From CAYTSW01 sp964440605 (lineage in GTDB: Bacteria; Planctomycetota; Phycisphaerae; Phycisphaerales; UBA1924): 27,385 bases of DNA. Location of the stretch: the NCBI GenBank assembly GCA_964440605.1, contig CAYTSW010000025.1, forward strand, positions 1 to 27,385. Reading direction: 5' to 3'. The notes under the pieces are model-generated. The model saw only the letters and a program-made list of their open reading frames with translations, was not told where the DNA came from and ran no database searches. Every line of letters begins with the position of its first letter. Within the stretch, counting starts at the first letter, position 1. Position numbers and translations under genes: made by a program. Below, in pieces: positions 21,512-27,385 of the stretch.

Positions 21512-24280
21512 ATGGCCGGCAACCGCGACACGCCCGCGATGCGGCAATACGCCGCGTTCAAGAAGCAGCACCCCGAGTGCGTGCTCTTCTTTCGCATGGG
21601 CGACTTCTACGAGATGTTCGACGACGACGCGCTCGTCGCCAGCCGCGTCCTGGGCATCACGCTGACGCAGCGCACCGCCGGCATCCCGATGGCGGGCGTG
21701 CCCTACCACCAGCTCGACCCGTACCTCAAGCGGATGATCGAAGCCGGTCACCGCGTGGCGGTGTGCGACCAGGTGCAGGACGCCAAAGAGGCCAAGGGCG
21801 TCGTCGAGCGCGCGGTCACGCGCGTCGTCACGCCGGGGACGCTCGTGGAAGAATCGCTGCTCGAAGGCGAGCACACCAACCACCTCGCGGCGATCGCCTT
21901 CGCTGACGAGGGCGACGCGCCGGACGCGACGGTGGGGCTGGCGATCGCCGAGCTGTCGACGGGCTCGTTCGTGATCACGACGACGACCGCTGAGCGAGCC
22001 GCGGACGAGCTGACGCGGCACGGCGTGCGCGAGCTGCTCTTTGCCCAGGTCGGCGCGAGCGAAGCACCGCCGCGCGTGCAGGCGATTCTCGATCGCATGG
22101 ACCTCTCCGGCACAGCGCGGCCCGCGTGGCACTTTCGCCGGCATGAGGCGCTCGAGGCGCTGCGTGAGCAGTACGGCGTCGCGTCGCTGGCAGGATTCGG
22201 CATCGACGAAGCCGAGGACCCGACGGTGCCGCCCGCGGGCGCCGTGATCCGCTACCTGCGCGAGACGCAGGCGCTCGACCACAGCGCGTCGCCGACGAGC
22301 GAGGGGTTCAGCTCGGGCTCGGCGGCCGCGATGATGCGGCGCGAGCGCTCACTGGCGCACTTGGGCGTACCGCGTCGCGACGAGCCGTCGTCGCACGTAC
22401 TGATCGACGCCGTAGCGCTGCGCGCATTGGAAGTGGAGCGCACCACGCGGACGGGCGACGTGGAAGGATCGCTGCTGGGACTCTTCCGGCATGCGCACGC
22501 CGGCGGCTGCCGCACGCCGATGGGTAAGCGGCTGCTGCGCGAGTGGCTGTGCGCGCCCAGCGGCGAGCGAAGCGTGATCGAGCGTCGGCACGAAGTGGTG
22601 GATCTGCTGGTGGGCGACGGCACGCTCGCTGAGGCGATCGGCGAGCACCTGCGCTCGGTGCAGGACGTGCCGCGGATCGCGGCGCGCGTGGGGCTGGGCC
22701 GCGCGACGCCGCGGGACGTCGTGGCGCTCGGGCGATCGCTGGCGGCGATCGAGCCGCTGTTGGCGGCGATGCGCGACGCGCCGGTGCTCGAGCATCTGCG
22801 TGGCGCGCTGCAGGCGGCGCACGGGCAGACCGCGGGCGTCGCCGAGGCGATCCTCTCGACGTGCGTCGAGCAGGCGCCGGCGTCGCTGCGGGAGGGCGGG
22901 CTGATCCGCGATGGCGTCGACGCGCAGCTCGACGAGGCCCGAGCGCTGCAGGGCGGCGCGCAGGACTGGCTCGCGCAGTACCAGGCCGAGCTCGTCGAGC
23001 AACACGAGCTGCCGAACCTCAAGGTGGGGTTCAACAAGGTGTTCGGGTACTACATCGAGCTGCCGCGCGCGCAGGCCGCCCGCGCACCCGAAGCCTTCAC
23101 GCGCAAGCAGACGCTGAAGAACGCCGAGCGGTACATCACGCCCGAGCTCAAGGAGTACGAGGACCGTGTGTCGCACGCCGCCGACCGCGCGATCCAGCGC
23201 GAGCAGCACCTGTTCAACGCGCTGTGCGCACGGGCGGCGGAGCAAACGCGGGCCATCCAGGACGCCGCGCGATGCGTCTCCGAGCTCGACGTGCTGCTCG
23301 CCTTCGCCGACAAGGCGCGCCGGCGCGGGTGGTGCCGACCGGCGATGACGAGCGAGCCGACGCTGGTCATCCGCGACGGGCGGCACCCCGTGCTCGACGA
23401 ACTGCTCGACGAGCGCTTCGTGCCGAACGACTGCGTGCTGGCGTGTCTCGAGGCCGAAGATGCGCAGGAGCGGGCGGCGTGCGCGCTGATCACCGGGCCC
23501 AACATGGCCGGCAAGAGCACGTACATCCGCCAGGTGGCGCTGGCGGTGCTGCTGGCGCACGCGGGGTCGTTCGTGCCCGCGGGCGAGGCGCGGATCGGCC
23601 TGACCGATCGCATCCTCACGCGCGTCGGCGCCGACGATGCGCTGCACCGCGGGCAATCGACCTTCATGGTCGAGATGATCGAGACCGCGTCGATCCTGCA
23701 CCACGCGACGGAGCGCTCGCTGGTGATCATCGACGAGCTCGGCCGCGGCACGAGCACGTACGACGGGCTCGCGCTCGCCGAGGCCGCGCTGCTGCACCTT
23801 GCCGGCGATGGCGATGGAACAGCGCCACGCACGCTCTTTGCGACGCACTACCACGAGATGACGCGGCTGGCCGACGAACACCCCGGCCGCATCCGTAACC
23901 TGCATGTCGCGGTGCGCGAACTCGGGCACGAAGTGGCCTTTCTGCACCGCATCCTGCCGGGCAAGGCCGACCGCTCATTCGGCGTACACGTCGCTCGGCT
24001 AGCGGGGATGCCGGCACCGGTCGTCGACGCGGCCGACGCACGTCTTCACGAACTCGAGGAAGCCGCCCGCCGCCTCCACGGCTCGCCCACCCCGCTGCCT
24101 CCTCCGCCCGCACGGCAACTGGGCCTCTTCGTCCAGCAGCCACACCCGGTGGTCGACGAGATCAAGCGCATCGAGCTCGACGCCATGACGCCGCTGCAGG
24201 CCTTCGATGCGCTGCGCCGCCTGCGCGAGAGCGTCGAGCACGCCCGTGAAAGCGGTGGGCCCCGCCGGCCAATACAGTAA
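21512..24280 (+). CDS. mutS: DNA mismatch repair protein MutS
   Basis: This 922-residue protein recognises mismatches and small loops and starts repair through ATP-driven sliding-clamp formation. The N-terminal mismatch-binding motif F32-Y-E34 is intact (G-D-F-Y-E-M-F). The core and clamp show K-V-G-F-N-K-V-F-G-Y-Y-I near residue 510. The ATPase has Walker A G662-P-N-M-A-G-K-S-T670, Walker B V-I-I-D741-E and the signature S-T-Y-D-G. It is slightly longer than E. coli MutS (853). The C-terminal tail holds a Pro-rich linker (about 850-870) and an L-x-A-F-D-A-L-R-R-L-R end typical of the MutS oligomerisation region. No mutL is next to it. The stop overlaps the likely promoter of the PH-domain gene. 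Confidence 0.97.
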   Translation: MAGNRDTPAMRQYAAFKKQHPECVLFFRMGDFYEMFDDDALVASRVLGITLTQRTAGIPMAGVPYHQLDPYLKRMIEAGHRVAVCDQVQDAKEAKGVVERAVTRVVTPGTLVEESLLEGEHTNHLAAIAFADEGDAPDATVGLAIAELSTGSFVITTTTAERAADELTRHGVRELLFAQVGASEAPPRVQAILDRMDLSGTARPAWHFRRHEALEALREQYGVASLAGFGIDEAEDPTVPPAGAVIRYLRETQALDHSASPTSEGFSSGSAAAMMRRERSLAHLGVPRRDEPSSHVLIDAVALRALEVERTTRTGDVEGSLLGLFRHAHAGGCRTPMGKRLLREWLCAPSGERSVIERRHEVVDLLVGDGTLAEAIGEHLRSVQDVPRIAARVGLGRATPRDVVALGRSLAAIEPLLAAMRDAPVLEHLRGALQAAHGQTAGVAEAILSTCVEQAPASLREGGLIRDGVDAQLDEARALQGGAQDWLAQYQAELVEQHELPNLKVGFNKVFGYYIELPRAQAARAPEAFTRKQTLKNAERYITPELKEYEDRVSHAADRAIQREQHLFNALCARAAEQTRAIQDAARCVSELDVLLAFADKARRRGWCRPAMTSEPTLVIRDGRHPVLDELLDERFVPNDCVLACLEAEDAQERAACALITGPNMAGKSTYIRQVALAVLLAHAGSFVPAGEARIGLTDRILTRVGADDALHRGQSTFMVEMIETASILHHATERSLVIIDELGRGTSTYDGLALAEAALLHLAGDGDGTAPRTLFATHYHEMTRLADEHPGRIRNLHVAVRELGHEVAFLHRILPGKADRSFGVHVARLAGMPAPVVDAADARLHELEEAARRLHGSPTPLPPPPARQLGLFVQQPHPVVDEIKRIELDAMTPLQAFDALRRLRESVEHARESGGPRRPIQ
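24273..24278 (+). promoter_or_regulatory. Possible -10 element before the PH-domain gene
   Basis: TACAGT overlaps the end of mutS and ends 7 bases before ATG 24286. There is no Shine-Dalgarno. Confidence 0.38.
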
Positions 24281-24285
24281 ACGTC

Positions 24286-24954
24286 ATGAACCACGCGAAC
24301 CACGACGGACATGATGATGAGCGGACGGCGGAAGATGTGCTGCTCGAGCCGACGTTCACGCCGAATGTGAAGGTGTATTACGCGGTCGTCGCGACGACGG
24401 GCTTCGGCGTGCCGCTGCTCTTGATCGGAATCGTGCTGGCGCCGTTCACGTTGGGCCTCTCGATCTTCTCGGCGGTGCTCGTCACCGGCGGTGTCTTCGC
24501 GCTGGCCCGATGGTTCGCCGGGATGTACTTCGATCGCATGTCGTGCACACTCACGCGTCGGTTGCTGCACGTCCGCAAGGGCGTGCTGGTGCGCAAGGAG
24601 CAGTCGATCCCGCTGGACAAGATCACCGACCTCGCAACGATGCAGGGCCCTATCCAGCGCTGGCTGGATCTCGAGGCGCTACGCGTCGAGACCGCGGGGC
24701 AGGGCTCGGGAACGCAGGGCGGAGCCGCGATGATCATCGGCGTCCGCGACCCGCGCGGCTTCCGCAAAGCGGTGCTCGACCAACGCGACCGCGTCGTCGC
24801 GTCAGCCGACTCGGGCGTGCCGCTGAACGACGTCAGCGCCGCCGGCGACGAGGCGCGAGATTCGACGAACGGCCCGACGATGGCCGACGTGCACGACACG
24901 CTGCTGCGCATCGAGGACCTGGTGCGCAACAGCGCACGTTCGCGGGGCGAGTGA
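24286..24954 (+). CDS. Bacterial PH-domain (bPH2/YdbS-like) membrane protein
   Basis: This 222-residue protein has a His/Asp-rich N-terminus and two close membrane helices (about residues 31-53 and 58-80). A bacterial pleckstrin-homology-like domain of the DUF304/YdbS type follows (about 84-165): C-T-L-T-R-R-L-L-H-V-R-K-G-V, Q-S-I-P-L-D-K-I-T-D-L, Q-R-W-L-D-L-E-A-L-R-V-E-T-A-G. A linker then leads to a C-terminal helix with D-T-L-L-R-I-E-D-L-V. The family sits in the inner membrane and its biochemical role is poorly defined, with links to envelope stress and peptide-toxin resistance in some relatives. It starts 5 bases after mutS, with a TACAGT hexamer before it. Confidence 0.87.
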   Translation: MNHANHDGHDDERTAEDVLLEPTFTPNVKVYYAVVATTGFGVPLLLIGIVLAPFTLGLSIFSAVLVTGGVFALARWFAGMYFDRMSCTLTRRLLHVRKGVLVRKEQSIPLDKITDLATMQGPIQRWLDLEALRVETAGQGSGTQGGAAMIIGVRDPRGFRKAVLDQRDRVVASADSGVPLNDVSAAGDEARDSTNGPTMADVHDTLLRIEDLVRNSARSRGE

Positions 24955-25032
24955 GCCTCAGCGCGCCGACGCCGCGGGCCGTGGTCGATCCGCCGGCTAC
25001 CATCGGCTTTCGCCCAGTCACAGGAGACGCCG

Positions 25033-26145
25033 ATGGCGACCGCTCTGGACCACTACGTGACGCTCGGCCGCTCGGGCCTACGCGTCAGCCCGCTCTGCCT
25101 CGGCGCGATGACCTTCGGCGACGAATGGGGCATCGGCGGCGACGACGAGCAGTCCTTCGGGGTGCTCGAGGCCTATCTCGACGCCGGCGGCAACTTCATC
25201 GACACCGCCAACATCTACAACAAGGGCCATTCCGAGGTCGTGCTCGGCGACTACATCAAGGACCGGCACGCGACGGGCCAGGCCGGCGCGACCTTCCCGC
25301 TGCGCGATCGGCTCGTCATCGCGACCAAGTGGCTGGGCAACATGTACCCGGGCGACCCGAACGGCGGCGGTGCGCACCGCAAAGCGCTCATGGAAGGCGT
25401 GCACCACTCGCTCCGCCGACTGCGGACCGACTACATCGACCTGCTCTGGATGCACTTCTGGGATCAGCACACGCCCATCGAGGAAACGATGCGCGGCCTC
25501 GACGACCTCGTGACCGCCGGCAAGGTGCGCTACATCGGCTTCTCGGACACGCCCGCGTGGAAGTGTGCCCAGGCGCAGACCATTGCGCACTTCCGCGGCT
25601 GGAACCCGCTGATCGGCCTGCAGATCGAGTACTCGCTGGTCGAGCGCACCGCGGAAGGCGAACTGCTGCCGATGGCGCGCGAGCTCGGTCTGGGCGTGAC
25701 GCCCTGGTCGCCGCTCAAGGGCGGGCTGCTCACGGGCAAGTACCGCAAGGGCGAGCGGCCGGAACGCGGACGCATCGGCGAGGACTCGGATCACCTCTCG
25801 GAGCGCAACTTCGCGATCGTCGACGCGCTGGAGGCGATCGCGAAGGAGGCCGACTGCTCGATCGCGCAGGCGGCGCTCGCCTGGGTACGCTCGCGCGCGG
25901 GCGTGAGCTCGACGATCATCGGCGCGCGCACGCTCGACCAACTGCGCGACAACCTCGGCTCGCTCGACGTCTCGCTCAACGACGATCAGCTCGAGAAGCT
26001 CGACGATGTGAGCAAGCCGAGCCTGAACTTCCCGCACGACTTCCTGAACTTCGTGACCACCGGTATCCAGAACGGCACGACGGTCAACGGCGTGCCTTCG
26101 GAGACGTGGGGCGCGAGCCCGCAGAACGACGGCGAGCGCTGGTGA
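25033..26145 (+). CDS. Aldo/keto reductase
   Basis: This 370-residue NADPH-dependent oxidoreductase has a TIM-barrel fold. The catalytic tetrad D57 (F-I-D-T-A), Y62, K99 (A-T-K-W) and H141 (W-M-H) is complete. N-terminal L-G-R-S-G-L-R-V-S and C-terminal I-I-G-A-R-T-L-D-Q-L-R-D-N, the NADPH phosphate-binding block, are typical of the aryl-alcohol-dehydrogenase-like/YajO group. A roughly 12-residue insertion near 79-90 and a C-terminal extension of about 30 residues are extra. The start has AGGAG at 25022-25026, six bases before ATG. The stop overlaps the next GTG (GTGA), linking it to the small membrane peptide and thioredoxin-like genes. The substrate is unknown. Confidence 0.93.
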   Translation: MATALDHYVTLGRSGLRVSPLCLGAMTFGDEWGIGGDDEQSFGVLEAYLDAGGNFIDTANIYNKGHSEVVLGDYIKDRHATGQAGATFPLRDRLVIATKWLGNMYPGDPNGGGAHRKALMEGVHHSLRRLRTDYIDLLWMHFWDQHTPIEETMRGLDDLVTAGKVRYIGFSDTPAWKCAQAQTIAHFRGWNPLIGLQIEYSLVERTAEGELLPMARELGLGVTPWSPLKGGLLTGKYRKGERPERGRIGEDSDHLSERNFAIVDALEAIAKEADCSIAQAALAWVRSRAGVSSTIIGARTLDQLRDNLGSLDVSLNDDQLEKLDDVSKPSLNFPHDFLNFVTTGIQNGTTVNGVPSETWGASPQNDGERW

Positions 26146-26354
26146 GCGCGCGGGTGAACCGCCGGCGGTGGGTCGCGCTGCTCGTCGTATGGGGCATCTT
26201 CTTCGTGGTGCTCGGTATCGTGCATCTCGTGCGCACCATCAATGCGCCCCCCACGCCACAGCCCACCTCCCAACCGGCGCCCTCCACCCCCGCGCCCGCG
26301 TCCCCCACGCCTCCAATCCCAGCCACGACGGAGACCGACGATGCTGAGCCCTGA
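26142..26354 (+). CDS. Small single-span membrane peptide with Pro/Thr-rich tail
   Basis: This 70-residue frame starts at GTG 26142, overlapping the aldo/keto reductase stop (GTGA), and ends 14 bases into the thioredoxin-like gene. It has an N-terminal Arg patch (R-V-N-R-R-R-W), one membrane helix (residues 11-30, V-A-L-L-V-V-W-G-I-F-F-V-V-L-G) and a tail of alternating Pro, Thr, Ser and Ala ending D-D-A-E-P. The basic-then-hydrophobic pattern and the coupled position argue that it is real, with the Pro-rich tail outside the membrane. No family is recognised. It could tether or present the neighbouring redox proteins; this is speculation. Confidence 0.6.
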   Translation: MSARVNRRRWVALLVVWGIFFVVLGIVHLVRTINAPPTPQPTSQPAPSTPAPASPTPPIPATTETDDAEP

Positions 26355-26937
26355 GTTCCTCGAGCAGAAGTTCACCGCCGCCGAGACGTACGACGAGCAC
26401 GTCGCCCGAGGCAACGAGCAGCAGCGGACGGCGTGGACGAACATGGAGCAGCAGGTGTCGCTGAGCGATGCCCAGCGCGTGACGCTCGGCGGCTTCACGC
26501 GTGAGATGAAGGTGCTGGTGTCGTCGGGCGTGTGGTGCGGCGACTGTTCGCAGCAGTTGCCCTTCCTGAAGGTCATCGCCGACGCGTCACCCGCGTCGCC
26601 GTTGGACGCCGGACGGAAGGCCGTCGACCTGCGGTTCGTCGACCGCGACGAGCACAAGGACTTGGCGGAGCGTGTGATGATCTGCGGCGGGATGCGCGTG
26701 CCGGTAACGATCTTCATGGCCGAGGACTTCGCGCCGGTGTCGATCTTCGGCGACCGGACGATCACGCGGTATCGGGCGATAGCCGAGCGTCAACTCGGCG
26801 CGGCGTGCGCTGTGCCCGGCGCGCCGGTGCCCGATGACGAAGCGGCCGGAACCCTGGCAGACTGGCTCGAGGAGGTGGAACGGGTGCACCTCGTGCTGCG
26901 CCTCAGCGCACGGCTCCGCGATCGGCACGGCGACTGA
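26341..26937 (+). CDS. Thioredoxin-like protein with CGDC motif
   Basis: This 198-residue protein resembles the thioredoxin-like families with a W-C-G-D-C active site (Thioredoxin_9 type). V-L-V-S-S-G-V-W-C-G-D-C-S-Q-Q-L-P lies near residues 59-75, R-F-V-D-R-D near 100, and the cis-Pro block R-V-P-V-T-I-F near 120. No signal peptide is present, so it is cytoplasmic. The C-G-D-C pair can form a disulfide; the Asp in place of the Pro of classical C-G-P-C should change redox potential. GGAG at 26330-26333, 7 bases before ATG 26341, sets the start. The gene overlaps the small membrane peptide by 14 bases and is likely in one transcript with the aldo/keto reductase. Partner unknown. Confidence 0.85.
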   Translation: MLSPEFLEQKFTAAETYDEHVARGNEQQRTAWTNMEQQVSLSDAQRVTLGGFTREMKVLVSSGVWCGDCSQQLPFLKVIADASPASPLDAGRKAVDLRFVDRDEHKDLAERVMICGGMRVPVTIFMAEDFAPVSIFGDRTITRYRAIAERQLGAACAVPGAPVPDDEAAGTLADWLEEVERVHLVLRLSARLRDRHGD

Positions 26938-27385
26938 TCAACCCTCGGCGCGGTCGTCGGCCCGCTCACGCCGCGCTCGCTTGTGCTCCTCGCGTGCCTC
27001 CTGCTCCTCGTAAACGCCGTGCGCCTGGACGGCTCGGGCGCGGGCGACAACGCCGGAGAGGTCACCCTCTCGCTCATCGAGGTCCGCGAGGACTTCCCGC
27101 TTGCCGTAGAGGATGACGGTGTCGCCCGCATGGATGGTGTCGTTTGCGCGTGGCGCGCCGACGAATGCCCCGCTGGACCGCTGGACGCCCAGCACGAGCA
27201 CGCCTTCCTCGGGGAGCGCAAGGTGGAACAGGGTGCGCCCGGCGAGCCAGTCGCCCTCGCGAACGCCGATCTCGGCGACCGCGTAGCCGCGGGCCAGATG
27301 CAGCAAAGCGGCGTAGTCGCGGATCTCCAGATCGGTCGTTCGGCGCCGCAGCCACAGAGAAGCAGTCGCGTGAGGTGGGCGTCGA
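26938..27385 (-). CDS. TrkA-C domain protein, C-terminal part (5' end outside window)
   Basis: The frame is open to the right edge, so only the last 148 residues are seen. A region with R-R-R-T-T-D-L-E-I-R-D-Y-A-A-L-L-H-L is followed by a TrkA-C (RCK_C) fold: V-A-E-I-G-V-x-x-G-D-W-L-A-G-R-T-L, V-L-G-V-Q-R, then H-A-G-D-T-V-I-L-Y-G. A charged Glu/Arg-rich tail ends it. Such domains regulate ion channels and transporters by binding small ligands, and the combination seen here usually follows an N-terminal membrane domain. An internal TTG at 27306 is not needed as a start. Its stop lies directly against that of the thioredoxin-like gene (TGATCA, 26935-26940). The ligand and transport role cannot be told. 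Confidence 0.8.
   Translation of the reverse strand, partial: RRPPHATASLWLRRRTTDLEIRDYAALLHLARGYAVAEIGVREGDWLAGRTLFHLALPEEGVLVLGVQRSSGAFVGAPRANDTIHAGDTVILYGKREVLADLDEREGDLSGVVARARAVQAHGVYEEQEAREEHKRARRERADDRAEG

Noticed and set aside
22349..23947. Long minus-strand open frame (over 500 codons) inside mutS
   Set aside because: It is fully antisense to a clear mutS with all motifs. Its translation is Arg/His/Val-rich low-quality sequence, as expected from the complement of GC-rich codons.
24510..26141. Plus-strand frame running across the PH-domain and aldo/keto reductase genes
   Set aside because: It is Arg-rich shadow sequence of two well-supported genes. Only its last 70 codons (26142-26354), where no other gene lies, are kept as the small membrane peptide.
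1..27385. Mobile element, prophage, CRISPR or defence system
   Set aside because: There are no transposase, integrase, Cas, restriction or toxin-antitoxin motifs, no terminal repeats around any gene, and no evenly spaced repeat array.

Overview
The window is a strongly GC-rich bacterial chromosome segment. It most likely comes from a planctomycete of the Phycisphaerae type. Pointers to this are secreted proteins ending in paired EF-hand (dockerin-like) modules bracketed by cysteines, others ending in a VPGPG / hydrophobic / Arg-rich surface-sorting tail, kdsB (a Kdo-containing envelope), ThyX in the window rather than ThyA, and a PIN-PhoH protein. The taxonomic call is an inference from style. 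I see no insertion sequence, phage module, CRISPR array, toxin-antitoxin pair or defence island. This is ordinary chromosome with an extracellular-protein block in its middle.

Layout. 1-2029 (+): the end of a dockerin-tagged secreted protein, then a serine beta-lactamase-like lipoprotein. 5302-2051 (-): a TPR-type protein, kdsB and thyX. 5457-7539 (+): def, fmt and an HExxH protein, joined by GTGA stop/start overlaps. 7594-13133 (+): the extracellular block, with an FG-GAP/VCBS propeller protein, a large KP-43-like subtilase (both dockerin-tagged) and a small VPGPG-tagged protein. 13204-13806 (-): a multispan membrane protein. 14036-15619 (+): a PIN-PhoH protein. 15809-16831 (+): a secreted SUMF/FGE-fold protein without the catalytic cysteines. 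16864-19068 (-): an S41 PDZ protease. 19324-20495 (+): a small membrane protein coupled to a pteridine-reductase-like SDR. 20565-20650 (+): tRNA-Leu(GAG) with its own promoter and terminator. 20721-26937 (+): queE, mutS, a bacterial-PH membrane protein, an aldo/keto reductase, a 70-residue membrane peptide and a thioredoxin-like protein. 27385-26938 (-): the end of a TrkA-C-domain protein.

How genes are started. Three modes are visible. Most exported-protein genes, plus the aldo/keto reductase and thioredoxin-like genes, have a clear Shine-Dalgarno. Several core or cytoplasmic genes (mutS, phoH, def, thyX, queE, the PH-domain gene, the small membrane gene) have no Shine-Dalgarno but carry a TAnnnT (-10-like) hexamer a few bases before the start, suggesting leaderless or near-leaderless mRNAs. 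Inner genes of operons start on GTGA/ATGA overlaps. This start-site pattern, the two co-existing surface-tag systems, the FGE-like protein without its active-site cysteines and the HExxH protein coupled to def-fmt are the points most worth following. I did not find a clearly new multi-gene system.
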